Shown piece after piece: positions 34,307-43,538 of a DNA stretch of 64,000 bases. The notes under the pieces are model-generated. The model saw only the letters and a program-made list of their open reading frames with translations, had not been told where the DNA came from and ran no database searches. Both the position numbers and the translations under genes were made by a program. The DNA is taken from the NCBI GenBank assembly GCA_028281285.1, contig JANQKF010000033.1, positions 124,001-188,000 on the forward strand. Reading direction: 5' to 3'. Positions within the stretch are counted from its first letter, which is position 1. Each line of letters begins with the position of its first letter. Source of the stretch: Cyclobacteriaceae bacterium (lineage in GTDB: Bacteria > Bacteroidota > Bacteroidia > Cytophagales > Cyclobacteriaceae).

Positions 34307-34624
34307 ATGAGACACTTCATTGGAGAATTTGAGGAAATTGTTTTGCTCACGGTAATGCTACTGGGAGAGGGGGCTTACGGTGTAGGAATCAAGAAGGAGA
34401 TCGAGAGCAGACTTGGTCGCACTGTAAGTATTGGGGCTCTACACACTGCTTTGCAACGTATGACGGACAAGGGGCTGGTTAAATCCGAGTTAGGCGAAGC
34501 GACTGCTGAAAGGGGAGGAAAACGCAAACGCTTCTTCCAGGTCACTCCTGAAGGTGTGTCGATATTAGAACGGGCCAAATCGGATCGAATGAAGATGTGG
34601 CAATCCATTCCGAAATTCTCATAA
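34307..34624 (+). CDS. PadR-family transcriptional regulator
   Basis: A 105-residue winged-helix PadR protein: 'IGEFEEIVLLTVMLLGEGAY' then SRLGRTVSIGALHTALQRM (recognition helix), LVKSELGE and a basic wing 'RGGKRKRFFQVT'. Its N-terminus aligns with that of the other PadR (24733-25065), so no earlier start is needed and the short leader is probably real. The permease start follows one base after its stop. Likely an autorepressor acting on the direct repeats upstream. Confidence 0.9.
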   Translation: MRHFIGEFEEIVLLTVMLLGEGAYGVGIKKEIESRLGRTVSIGALHTALQRMTDKGLVKSELGEATAERGGKRKRFFQVTPEGVSILERAKSDRMKMWQSIPKFS

Positions 34625-34625
34625 G

Positions 34626-37190
34626 ATGTCTCACCATCCGCCACGCTTTATTCTGCGACTCTTCAAGCCCTTTGTCAGGTCCTGGATTATCGAGGACATT
34701 GAAGGTGATTTGAATGAACTCTACACAGAGCGAGTGGCTCAAAAAGGAAAATTCAGAGCAGGCCTGGGGTATTTGGTCGACCTCATAACGATGCTCAATA
34801 TGTATAAGACAAAACTTAAAATTTCAAGCAACATGAAATCCTTATTTTTCCATCATTTGAAATCCACAATGCGTGGGTTTCAAAGAAGAAAGGAATACTT
34901 CTTCATCAATTGTGCAGGCTTAGTGCTAGCACTTGGTTCCGCTATTCTAATCACTTCCTATGTGATCCAGGAGTTGAGCTATGACAATTTTCACAGAAAC
35001 GGTGATCGCATAGTACGATTAGTGCTCAGCGATGGACTGGTAAGTCCTGCTCAAATAGGTCCACACCTGTTAGACAAGGTCCCTGAATTTAAGGCCAACA
35101 CGCGTGTCAGTTTTGCTTTCCAACCGCTAAGATTCAAGAAAGAGAATACTACTTTCAATGTGGAAGATTTGGCTTTTGTTGATGAGGATTTCTTTGAGAT
35201 TTTCTCCTTTCCGCTAATCCAAGGAACTGAGGCAGGTTTGTTGTCTTCCCCAGATCAAATCGCCTTATCGCAATCAGAGGCTAAGAAACTGTTTGGTGAG
35301 GAATCTGCCTTGGATCAATTGATAACGATCAACGACTCTTTGAATGTATTGGTCAAGGCGGTCTTCAAAGATGTGCCAAAGAACTCTCATCTTAAGTTTG
35401 ATTATCTGCTGCCAATGGAATTCAACAGGAGAATGGGCAAGGATAAATTGTTGGATGTATGGGGTCGTTTCTCGGTTTACAACTATTATTTGCTGGGCAC
35501 TGAAGATCAAAATGAGGTTGCCACCGAAAAGGCTGGTGCTGAAGTGACGGATCTTTTTAAGAGTTGGGGAGAGGAGATTACCACTGGACTTCAACCTATA
35601 TCAGACGTCCACTTCAATACGAAATTTGTTAATGGACTCGAGGAGTCAGGCGATCTCGAGAAACTCAGTATTTATATCACGGCAGGTCTTTTGATCTTCA
35701 TTATTGCCTGTATTAACTATGTAAACCTATCTGCTGCAATTGTTTCTAAGCGCACTAAAGAAATTGGTGTTCGTAAGGTTTTGGGTGCCTTTAAGTTTGA
35801 TCTAATGCGTCAATATCTTATCGAAGTAGGTTCGTTGGCGACTTTGTCTTTTCTGATCTCGATGCTACTTGTCAAATGGACAGTACCTTATTTTAATTTA
35901 TATCTGGGCCATGATTTGGAAGTGAAGCTGCTCAGCGAAACTACACTCATTTTGTTCGGAGCCTATTTAATCGCGACCACTTTTCTGGCAGGCCTCTATC
36001 CAGCTTATTTGTTTTCAGGTCTGAAACCAGTTGCTGCGCTCCGAGGAAAGGGCAGGACCGGCAAAAAGAGTTTCAGACAGATTTTGGTTACCTCCCAATT
36101 TACCTTTTCACTGATTTTGTTGATACTCACTTTTATCACCAGAAGTCAAATCAAGTACATCAACGACTTTGATCCGGGTTATGATCGAGAAGGAGTTATC
36201 GTAATGCCGCTCTCTGGTCATACGAGCAACCAATTCAAGACTTTAAAGACAGAGTTGTTGAGGAGCAACCTTATTGAGTCGGTGTCTTCTAGTGAGAGTA
36301 TGCCGATTAACCACCGCAGTACGACATCCTCCAAATATTTGTCCTGGGAAGGAAAACTGGATGGAACAGATGACTTTAGTCTAAGCCTTAATTGGGTGGA
36401 AGAGTCTTATTTAGATCTTTTTAAAATGAACTTAAAAGCAGGACGAAGTTTTTCCGAAGTTTCTCCTGAAGGAGGGCCCTATTATATCGTCAATGAAAAA
36501 GCGGTCGCTCAAATGGGACTCGAAGACCCTGTAGGTCAGAAAGTTGGTTTATGGAGTAGTAAGGGTGAAATCGTGGGAGTCGTGGAGGATTTTAATTTCC
36601 AATCAGTCCGAAGTGGGATAGAACCAATGCTTTTGATTTTGGAAAGCAACATATTTGAAATGGCCTTTATTCGATACCAAAAGGGAAATCCGGTTGGGGC
36701 AATTGAGGCCATAGAAGAGATTATCAGAACCATAGATCCAAATTATACCTCAAACCTGGTCTTTATGGACTCTGAGTTTCAGGAGATGTATTTAGAAGAG
36801 CAACGAACGAATGCGCTTTTAACTGTCTTTTCTTCGCTAGCGATTGTGATATCGATTATGGGTCTCTTCGGCTTTATTACTTTCGTTGTACAATCCAGGT
36901 TAAAAGAGGTAAGTATTCGAAAGGTATTAGGCGCTTCCGGCAAAAGCCTGGTTAATCTGATTTCCAAAGAGTTTGCGGTAATGCTTACCATTGCGGCCCT
37001 GATTTCCTGGCCAATCGCTTATTGGCTGTCAGAGTCATGGTTGGCCGATTTTGAATATAGAATAGCCACTAATTGGCTCTTGTTTATAGCCTCCACCATT
37101 ATCCTTTTGATGGTGACCTTTGGGGTTATCGGTGGTCAATTATTGAAAGTAATCCGTACAAACCCAACCAATGTGCTAAGGAGTGAATAG
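34626..37190 (+). CDS. Giant FtsX/MacB-type ABC transporter permease, second copy
   Basis: The 854-residue protein repeats the architecture of the permease at 22127. A cytoplasmic prefix domain (IIEDIEGDLNELYTERVAQ) is followed by a helix (INCAGLVLALGSAILITSYV), a MacB-like periplasmic domain, an FtsX block with 'SKRTKEIGVRKVLGAF', and then a second full unit ending 'RLKEVSIRKVLGASGKSLV'. The two proteins are related but clearly diverged. No ATPase is adjacent. These permeases are common in Bacteroidota, next to PadR regulators, and are presumed exporters or mechanotransmission components of unknown substrate. Confidence 0.88.
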   Translation: MSHHPPRFILRLFKPFVRSWIIEDIEGDLNELYTERVAQKGKFRAGLGYLVDLITMLNMYKTKLKISSNMKSLFFHHLKSTMRGFQRRKEYFFINCAGLVLALGSAILITSYVIQELSYDNFHRNGDRIVRLVLSDGLVSPAQIGPHLLDKVPEFKANTRVSFAFQPLRFKKENTTFNVEDLAFVDEDFFEIFSFPLIQGTEAGLLSSPDQIALSQSEAKKLFGEESALDQLITINDSLNVLVKAVFKDVPKNSHLKFDYLLPMEFNRRMGKDKLLDVWGRFSVYNYYLLGTEDQNEVATEKAGAEVTDLFKSWGEEITTGLQPISDVHFNTKFVNGLEESGDLEKLSIYITAGLLIFIIACINYVNLSAAIVSKRTKEIGVRKVLGAFKFDLMRQYLIEVGSLATLSFLISMLLVKWTVPYFNLYLGHDLEVKLLSETTLILFGAYLIATTFLAGLYPAYLFSGLKPVAALRGKGRTGKKSFRQILVTSQFTFSLILLILTFITRSQIKYINDFDPGYDREGVIVMPLSGHTSNQFKTLKTELLRSNLIESVSSSESMPINHRSTTSSKYLSWEGKLDGTDDFSLSLNWVEESYLDLFKMNLKAGRSFSEVSPEGGPYYIVNEKAVAQMGLEDPVGQKVGLWSSKGEIVGVVEDFNFQSVRSGIEPMLLILESNIFEMAFIRYQKGNPVGAIEAIEEIIRTIDPNYTSNLVFMDSEFQEMYLEEQRTNALLTVFSSLAIVISIMGLFGFITFVVQSRLKEVSIRKVLGASGKSLVNLISKEFAVMLTIAALISWPIAYWLSESWLADFEYRIATNWLLFIASTIILLMVTFGVIGGQLLKVIRTNPTNVLRSE

Positions 37191-37342
37191 ATTCGGCTCA
37201 TCATATTGCGTTCTTTATGATTAGTTAGGTTTCGGTTTGTAAGCCTTATTCTCCGCTTATTTCGTTAGAATATAGGTTATCCAATACTTGTGGTGGTCGT
37301 TGGTAATATCTCGTATATTCCCACAAACCTTTATTACTGAAG

Positions 37343-39913
37343 ATGAATAGAACGATCAAATTCCTTTGTGGATTAATGCTGTTGACGGCCCTGACCGTCT
37401 CGGCCCAAATCCCACATCCCAGAGATACTTATGGTCATGAAGTGAACGCTGATAACGTAATGGCTGATTATAGTACGATGCTAAGCTATTACGAAAAATT
37501 GGCGGCTTCCACCGATCGAGTACAAATGATAGAGATTGGTAAATCGTCTATGGGTCGACCAATAAAACTTCTCTTTATTTCGTCAGCTGAGAACATTGCT
37601 CAGCTTGAAAAGTGGAGAGATATTTCTGAAAAACTAGCAAGAGCTGAAATTACCGAGGAGGAGGCTAGAAAATTTTCGAAAGAAGGAAAGGCCGTGGTTT
37701 GGATCGATATGGGCATGCATGCCACTGAACGTGCTACCGCCCAGATGGCTCCTGAGTTGATGTGGAGAATTGCCTCCGAGGAATCTGATGAGATGAAGAA
37801 AATCAGAGAAAATGTAATCACAATGGTGGTTCCTGCAATAAATCCTGATGGAGTAGATATTGTGGTGGACTGGTACAGAAAAACTGTTGGAACCAACGCT
37901 GATAGTTCCACCCCTCCTGTGTTATACCAAAAGTATGTAGGTCATGATAATAACCGTGACTGGTTTATGAATAATATGAAGGAAACCAGGGTGATCACCA
38001 ATGTGCTGTATAATCAATGGTATCCTCAAATCATTCATAACCATCATCAAACCGCACCACGTTGGGCAATGATTTTCCTGCCACCGTTCAGAAGTCCGGT
38101 CAATCCCCAAATACATCCTGGTATAACCACTTCTGTCAACTTAGTGGGTACCGCAATGGCACAGCGATTTGCGATGAAAAAAATGCCAGGTGTTATTGCG
38201 AATGTCGGATTCAGCATGTTTTGGAATGGGGGAATGCGTACAGCTCCCTATTACCACAATCAAGTTGGAATTTTGACAGAAGTGGCGCATCCGACTCCCA
38301 CGCCTACCTACTACGATCCCGAAAGGAAGGCAGAAGAAATCAGGGGCTTGCCTACAAACGGTACAGAGATATTTTACCCTTATCCATTTGAAGGTGGTAA
38401 GGTGACATTTCGAGATGCTGCGGACTATATGATAACAGCATCGATGGCCATCCTTGATTTGGCTGCAGATAAAAAGGAAGAATTCCTTTATAATATCTAT
38501 GCTATGGGAAGAGATGCCATTACCAATACAAATGGTAAAGGGGCATTTGCCTATGTGATTCCAAAAGACCAATGGAATCCAAGTGAGGCGATCAATCTGA
38601 CCAACATATTGATGCAAGGTGGGTTGAGAGCGCATAAGGCCACTAGCGCATTTACTGCCAATGGGAAATCCTACGAGGCAGGATCAATCATTTTCTATGG
38701 GGCCCAATCTTTCCGACCTTTCCTGGCTGACTTGATGGAAAAACAAGATTATCCTGATCAATTCCTTTATCCGGGGGGACCACCACAGCCTCCTTATGAT
38801 TTGGCAGGCTGGACCTTGCCTATGCAAATGGGGGTGACTGTTGATCGAATAGTTGATGAATTTTCGGCCGATGCAGAAGCCATCAAAGAACAATTATCGT
38901 ACACGGCCGGCACGGTCTCAGGCAATGGGCGATATGGCTTTGTGTTCTCAGCAAAAGATAATCAAAGTGCTACCGCAATTAACAGATTGCAAAAAGCGGG
39001 GTATTCTGTTAGTGTAATGATGTCTGAAGGAGGTGGTGCAGAAGCAGGTTCATTTCTGGTAAGAAACAAGCGAGGTTTGTCTGCTCAAGTCAATCAATTG
39101 AGTGCTGATCTTGGTTTGAATTTCACAGGGGTATCGAGAAACCCGGGAGGAGATCGAAGAGAATTGAATAAGATCAAATTGGGTATCTACAAATCATGGC
39201 AAGCGAATATGGATGAAGGGTGGAGCAGATGGATGCTTGAGCAATTTGAATTTGACTTGGATACGCTCCATAATGAAGAGATCAGGAACGGAGACTTGTC
39301 TCAATACAGCGCAATCATTATGCCTTCACAAAGTCGCAATGGGATTAAGAATGGACATAGTCCACGTAGAATGCCTCAGAAGTTTGCCGGTGGAATTGGC
39401 AAAGAGGGTGTCGCGGCTCTGGACGCATACGCACAAGCAGGTGGAACGGTGATCTTTTATGATGGTTCTACAGATTTTGCCATCAGAGAATATGACTTGC
39501 CAATTAAGAATGTCACCTCTGGCATCAAACCTGAAGAGTTCTTCATCCCGGGATCATTGGTGAGAACTAATATCAAGACAGATCATCGACTCGGCTTTGG
39601 AATGATGGATCAGGTGGCTGCATCCTTTAGCCGGAGCAGGGCATTTAAAGTAGAAGATGGTGCAACTGGAATTACAGAAGTTGCGCAATACGCTGGAGAA
39701 GATATTCTAATGAGTGGCTGGGCGTTAGGAGAAGATGAGCATATCGCCAATACGTCAGCTATGCTTCAAGTAAATCGAGGTGCCGGTAACTTTGTACTGT
39801 TTGCGTTCCGACCGCAGTTTAGAGGGCAGCCCAGAGGTACTTATAAATTAATATTTAATTCGATTTACATGGGAGCTGATAAATCCAAAAACAAGCTTTC
39901 GAGTAATCGATAA
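37343..39913 (+). CDS. Secreted M14-family zinc carboxypeptidase, second copy
   Basis: The 856-residue protein begins with a signal peptide (LTALTVSAQ). The zinc motif is DMGMHATERAT (His126, Glu129) with the third ligand in WYPQIIHNHHQTAP, and a candidate catalytic Glu in VGILTEVAHPTP. It shares length and domain order with the M14 protein at 17777, including the C-terminal GATase-like part (GTVIFYDGSTDFAI), but the zinc-motif surroundings differ (HATE versus HGNE), so they belong to separate subgroups and probably cut different peptides. A strong terminator follows directly. Confidence 0.83.
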   Translation: MNRTIKFLCGLMLLTALTVSAQIPHPRDTYGHEVNADNVMADYSTMLSYYEKLAASTDRVQMIEIGKSSMGRPIKLLFISSAENIAQLEKWRDISEKLARAEITEEEARKFSKEGKAVVWIDMGMHATERATAQMAPELMWRIASEESDEMKKIRENVITMVVPAINPDGVDIVVDWYRKTVGTNADSSTPPVLYQKYVGHDNNRDWFMNNMKETRVITNVLYNQWYPQIIHNHHQTAPRWAMIFLPPFRSPVNPQIHPGITTSVNLVGTAMAQRFAMKKMPGVIANVGFSMFWNGGMRTAPYYHNQVGILTEVAHPTPTPTYYDPERKAEEIRGLPTNGTEIFYPYPFEGGKVTFRDAADYMITASMAILDLAADKKEEFLYNIYAMGRDAITNTNGKGAFAYVIPKDQWNPSEAINLTNILMQGGLRAHKATSAFTANGKSYEAGSIIFYGAQSFRPFLADLMEKQDYPDQFLYPGGPPQPPYDLAGWTLPMQMGVTVDRIVDEFSADAEAIKEQLSYTAGTVSGNGRYGFVFSAKDNQSATAINRLQKAGYSVSVMMSEGGGAEAGSFLVRNKRGLSAQVNQLSADLGLNFTGVSRNPGGDRRELNKIKLGIYKSWQANMDEGWSRWMLEQFEFDLDTLHNEEIRNGDLSQYSAIIMPSQSRNGIKNGHSPRRMPQKFAGGIGKEGVAALDAYAQAGGTVIFYDGSTDFAIREYDLPIKNVTSGIKPEEFFIPGSLVRTNIKTDHRLGFGMMDQVAASFSRSRAFKVEDGATGITEVAQYAGEDILMSGWALGEDEHIANTSAMLQVNRGAGNFVLFAFRPQFRGQPRGTYKLIFNSIYMGADKSKNKLSSNR

Positions 39914-39923
39914 ACTGAACTGA

Positions 39924-41189
39924 TTATTGACCAGAGAAGTCTTCTGAAAAGAAGACTTCTTCTTTTTTAGAGAGTTTTACAAAGTCGATTTCTCCATGCC
40001 CTCTGAAGCTGAATCGGAACCCAACAATTCTTCCTAACTCATTGGGAGGGCTTATTTCACGTGCGAGTTGATTATTAACGTATATCTTGATATTCGAGCC
40101 ATTTGCCTCGCATCTCAAAGTTTGCCATTCGGGAAAATTAAGACCAAAAGCGGATAGATCGTTTGACTGTCCTTCAATTGAATGACCAACATGAAAGATT
40201 TCCAGATCACCCACACATCCCGGAATTGAAAAGGGAATGACGAAGACGCCTTCCGAGCCGTGGATCATGATTGAGGTCCTGCGGCAGATTCCGTTGCTCA
40301 ATGAGTAGGTATTTCTAAACCGGGCTTCCAGCTGGAAATTGTCTCCATAGATTTCTCCCAGATTGGCAGAATAATGGAAATTCAGGCTTAGAGGGTCTTC
40401 CAATTCACCGACCTCTAGTTTTTCTAACACTTCAGAATTAAGCCTCAGGGTTCCGTCCTGCACCAGGTCAGGTTTATAGAGATAACTGGGCTTGTCGTTT
40501 CCAATGATAGAAGCCATCCATCCATCAGTCTTTACATGGATATCATGTTCCCTAACAATCTGATCCCGTGCAATTAGTTTGGCCCGAAAGTAACCGGGTA
40601 AGTAATAAAGTGCACTTGCCTGAGATCCATTTTTGTCGACTTCAAACGTTAATCTTTCGTTCCATGATTGTTGGATGAAGGCTTGATCGGTTTCGATGCC
40701 TCCAAGGTCGTAATTGAAAATTACCGTGTTAGGAAGACCAATGGCCGTGGGTTCACTGCTAAATTTCACTTTTTCCAACTCCTCTTCAGAAATTAGCCTG
40801 ACAATTGGTTCTTTATCAAATGAAGTCAAAATGATTACAGTCACCACTAGCACCAATAGGGCACCGGTGGGGATCAGAAACTTGGACCAGTTGATCTTAC
40901 TTGAAGTCTCGACTTTAATTTTACCATTTTGACTTTGTTTAAATGCACTCCAGTTTTCATATCCTACAAACAATGCAAGTGTATTTAATGTGGAGATGCT
41001 TGGGGCACTGTCATAATTCACTTTGCCCCAGACTCGTTTCAATGTAGTGATGCTCAACCGGATTCGAGTCTCTTCAAATATCTGGTCGCTTAGCAATTGA
41101 AAGTCTTGATTGAGCCAGTCGGCACTTGAGCCCCAACCCAGTTTCTCCTCAATAATGGATAAGCATTCTTTTAGACAGAGTTCGTTCAT
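39924..41189 (-). CDS. Membrane-anchored regulator-like protein with periplasmic lectin-type domain
   Basis: The 421-residue protein has a cytoplasmic part (1-85) with the pattern LKECLSIIEEKLGWG, then ITTLKRVWGKVNY and SISTLNTLALFVGYENW, typical of a Bacteroidota family of predicted DNA-binding sensors. One membrane helix follows at about 104-124. The outer part (residues 190-415) resembles a concanavalin A/LamG-like sandwich, including 'NGSNIKIYVNNQLAREI' and 'FRFSFRGHGEIDFVKLS'. This suggests a one-component membrane regulator sensing a surface or extracellular ligand. It is divergent from the lectin-like secreted protein gene at 41323. The last codons overlap the terminator of the M14 gene. 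Confidence 0.6.
   Translation of the reverse strand: MNELCLKECLSIIEEKLGWGSSADWLNQDFQLLSDQIFEETRIRLSITTLKRVWGKVNYDSAPSISTLNTLALFVGYENWSAFKQSQNGKIKVETSSKINWSKFLIPTGALLVLVVTVIILTSFDKEPIVRLISEEELEKVKFSSEPTAIGLPNTVIFNYDLGGIETDQAFIQQSWNERLTFEVDKNGSQASALYYLPGYFRAKLIARDQIVREHDIHVKTDGWMASIIGNDKPSYLYKPDLVQDGTLRLNSEVLEKLEVGELEDPLSLNFHYSANLGEIYGDNFQLEARFRNTYSLSNGICRRTSIMIHGSEGVFVIPFSIPGCVGDLEIFHVGHSIEGQSNDLSAFGLNFPEWQTLRCEANGSNIKIYVNNQLAREISPPNELGRIVGFRFSFRGHGEIDFVKLSKKEEVFFSEDFSGQ
39935..39968 (+). terminator. Terminator of the M14 peptidase gene, inside the convergent gene's 3' end
   Basis: Eleven-base arms AGAAGTCTTCT (39935-39945) and AGAAGACTTCT (39950-39960) pair perfectly around GAAA and are followed by TCTTTTTT. 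The whole element lies within the last 45 bases of the opposing coding sequence, where it encodes SKKEEVFFSEDFS. Confidence 0.85.
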
Positions 41190-41322
41190 TTTTGACCTTA
41201 AATGAAAATCCTAAGTTAACCACAATTTACATCTGTACGAGGTTGTACCGTCTTGAACGCACTTGAACGAGGAGAAAGAGGATGAACTTGGTATTTGGAC
41301 GTATTGTACAAAAAACTCCGCG

Positions 41323-42438
41323 ATGTACAGATTTTGCTTATTGTCATTCATTTTTTTGACTTCGGTAAGTGCAGCTATGACTCAGGACTATCCATTCAAC
41401 AGCGCTCACTGGGAGATGGAGAATGAGGGGCATATCGAGGGTTTCATAAAACAATTTGAGGGACGAACCAGTCTTTATCTTTTTAGATCCAACGCTTTTT
41501 TAAAGGATATTGAGTTCTTTACTGGCGAAATTCAGTTTGATGTGTTTGTTACTGAATCTCGAGGATTTCCTGGGGTCTTATTTCGAGTAATAGATAGCCA
41601 AAATTACGAAGAATACTATATCAGACCTCATCAGTCAGGTAACCCCGATGCCAATCAATACACACCTGTATTCAACGGTCGAGGAGCTTGGCAGCTTTAT
41701 TACGGTGAAGAATTCTCTAAACCGGCTACTTACAAGTTCAATCAATGGAATACCGTCAAATTGATAATTGCTGAAACTGATGCAGAGGTGTATATCAACG
41801 ATATGGAAAAGCCCCTCTATTATATTCCTGAGTTGAAATATGGAAAGCAAAGAGGAGCAGTAGGGTTAAGAAATAGTGGTCCGTCCGGCTTCCACTTTTC
41901 CAATTTTAATGTCACCGAAATACCAAACCCTCATGTTAAAAGCAGAATCACCCATAAAGATGAATTCGAACCGGGTATTGTCAATAATTGGTCAATCTCC
42001 AGTCCTTTTCAAGAGGCTTTGCTAAAGGATATTTTCATGTTGCCATCAACTCTTAAGTCGGACCTTAAGTGGAAATCAATAGGGATCGAGAATAGAGGAT
42101 ATGCCAATCTGAATCGACTAAACGGAATAGTGAACAGTAAAAACACGGTGTTTGCAAAAATCATAATCGATTCTGATCAAGAACAGATCAAAAAGTTGTC
42201 CTATGGGTTTAGTGATCGAGTCAAAATTTATCTCAATGACCAAATTTTGACTGGTGGACAAGACGGCTATGCATCTAGGGATTATCGTTTCCTGGGTACT
42301 GTAGGCTTTTTTGATGATGTATACCTTAACCTGAAAAAAGGAAGAAATGAGCTCTGGATGGCTATATCTGAAGATTTCGGAGGCTGGGGGGTAATGGCAA
42401 AGTTCGATGACCTTTCGGGAATCGAACTTGTAAGATAA
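41323..42438 (+). CDS. Secreted protein with lectin/laminin-like domain
   Basis: The ATG at 41323 is chosen over 41263 because it opens a signal peptide (MYRFCLLSFIFLTSVSAAMT). The mature protein of about 350 residues has a concanavalin A-like N-terminal half (LFRSNAFLKDIEFFTGEIQF, then YEEYYIRPHQSGNPDANQY and TVKLIIAETDAEVYINDM), as in the 3-keto-disaccharide hydrolase (DUF1080)-like group. The C-terminal half is beta-rich (VFAKIIIDSDQEQIKK, FSDRVKIYLNDQILTGG) and may be a galactose-binding-like domain. It probably binds or cuts polysaccharide; no catalytic pair is certain. Divergently transcribed from a membrane regulator with a similar domain, which may control it. Confidence 0.65.
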   Translation: MYRFCLLSFIFLTSVSAAMTQDYPFNSAHWEMENEGHIEGFIKQFEGRTSLYLFRSNAFLKDIEFFTGEIQFDVFVTESRGFPGVLFRVIDSQNYEEYYIRPHQSGNPDANQYTPVFNGRGAWQLYYGEEFSKPATYKFNQWNTVKLIIAETDAEVYINDMEKPLYYIPELKYGKQRGAVGLRNSGPSGFHFSNFNVTEIPNPHVKSRITHKDEFEPGIVNNWSISSPFQEALLKDIFMLPSTLKSDLKWKSIGIENRGYANLNRLNGIVNSKNTVFAKIIIDSDQEQIKKLSYGFSDRVKIYLNDQILTGGQDGYASRDYRFLGTVGFFDDVYLNLKKGRNELWMAISEDFGGWGVMAKFDDLSGIELVR

Positions 42439-42488
42439 AATGGTTAATTGAGTACAATGAAAATTATCACTACTGTGATAATGATCGC

Positions 42489-42517
42489 AAAGGCTGATAT
42501 TAATATCAGCCTTTTTG
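42489..42517 (+). terminator. Rho-independent terminator
   Basis: GGCTGATATT and AATATCAGCC form a perfect 20-bp palindrome (42492-42511), flanked by AAA upstream and TTTTT downstream, 50 bp after the stop of the secreted lectin-like gene. Confidence 0.8.
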
Positions 42518-42677
42518 TTTCAGCTTGTTTGTAATCCTATACCTCTTTACGGAGAGTTACTTTTCAGCAGCAGAAATTCCTTGGACCTATATTTTTTTCC
42601 ACCTCGTTTGACTACGTCCTCTATTCGATGGCAACAATAGAGGTGAAATGAATTATCAATTATTTAAATCATCAGTA

Positions 42678-43061
42678 ATGAAAAAACTCTTTTTAATAGG
42701 TTCGGCTCTTCTTTTCATAACCGTAACCGGTTTCAAGGCACCTGAGAATATCGAAGAAATTGATCCATGTGGTGCCGTGGCCAAATTCAAAATGAATAAT
42801 GGGGGTGTTTATGCCAATGGTTCATCGAACATGCGTTTTGTGGCGCAACCAATTGCAGGAAACGTGACGTATCATTGGGACTTTAGCAGTGGTCAAAGTT
42901 TCAATACTTCAACAAATATTCTGGAAAAAGCCGTCAGTGAAGCCAACCTTCCGATTGGCACGAGCACGGTCACCCTTTCGCATACAATCACATTCCCACC
43001 CGATGGAGTATGTCATAGCGGTCCCAATAGAACACAAAATGTGACGAGAGTTGCTCTCTAG
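42678..43061 (+). CDS. Small secreted protein of a new tandem family, copy 1
   Basis: The ATG at 42678 (an earlier one lies 30 bp upstream) starts a signal peptide, KKLFLIGSALLFITVTGF. The 127-residue product then has 'AKFKMNNGGVYANGSSNMRF', 'VTYHWDFSSG', 'EANLPIGTSTVTL' and 'NRTQNVTRV'. The same blocks recur in the two following genes, so all three are paralogues. The 'YHWDFSSG' turn recalls the PKD/Ig-like 'Y-x-W-D-F-G-D-G', suggesting a small beta-sandwich of about 95 residues. No catalytic residue is evident. Two Cys, one near the N-terminus and one in VCHSG, could pair. Function unknown; adhesion or a secreted matrix or competition protein is possible. Confidence 0.65.
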   Translation: MKKLFLIGSALLFITVTGFKAPENIEEIDPCGAVAKFKMNNGGVYANGSSNMRFVAQPIAGNVTYHWDFSSGQSFNTSTNILEKAVSEANLPIGTSTVTLSHTITFPPDGVCHSGPNRTQNVTRVAL

Positions 43062-43128
43062 TGGAATTAGCTATTCATAACTACCAGATATGCATTTGAA
43101 GGACTTCGTCAATCATAAATAACCAGGA

Positions 43129-43533
43129 ATGAAAAAGGTTTTTGCCATGACGATTTTAATGATCGTCACTACGCTGGTTTCTTTGGAAACCAAAGCTGTC
43201 ACTGGCACATCGGATGCAACCTGCGGTTGCGACACTCCAACAGGCTTTAAAATGCTTAATGCAGGAGTATATCAGAATTCCAGCAGCACTATACGATTCA
43301 TGGCAACGCATCTCCAGGATTGTATGGCAGGGTTTTATGTACACCACTGGAAATTTAACGGGAGTGGAGTTGTAATGGATTCATACAATAGTGTGCTCAC
43401 GACCACGGTGGCAGATGCCAACTTACCAATAGGCACATCTACCGTGAGCTATTGGATTACACTTGAAACAGACGCTGGATTGATAGTCTGTACCTCCGAC
43501 TCAGTAACACAAAACGTAACACGCTTAAATTGA
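43129..43533 (+). CDS. Small secreted protein of a new tandem family, copy 2
   Basis: The 134-residue product has a signal peptide (KKVFAMTILMIVTTLVSLE, cleaved near TKA). Its domain reads GFKMLNAGVYQNSSSTIRFM, YVHHWKFNGSG, ADANLPIGTSTVSYW and DSVTQNVTRLN, aligned block for block with copy 1 at 42678 and copy 3 at 43539. Cysteines in GCDTPTG, LQDCMAG and IVCTSD differ in placement from copy 1. It lies 67 bp after copy 1 and six bp before copy 3. Confidence 0.65.
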   Translation: MKKVFAMTILMIVTTLVSLETKAVTGTSDATCGCDTPTGFKMLNAGVYQNSSSTIRFMATHLQDCMAGFYVHHWKFNGSGVVMDSYNSVLTTTVADANLPIGTSTVSYWITLETDAGLIVCTSDSVTQNVTRLN

Positions 43534-43538
43534 TTAAA

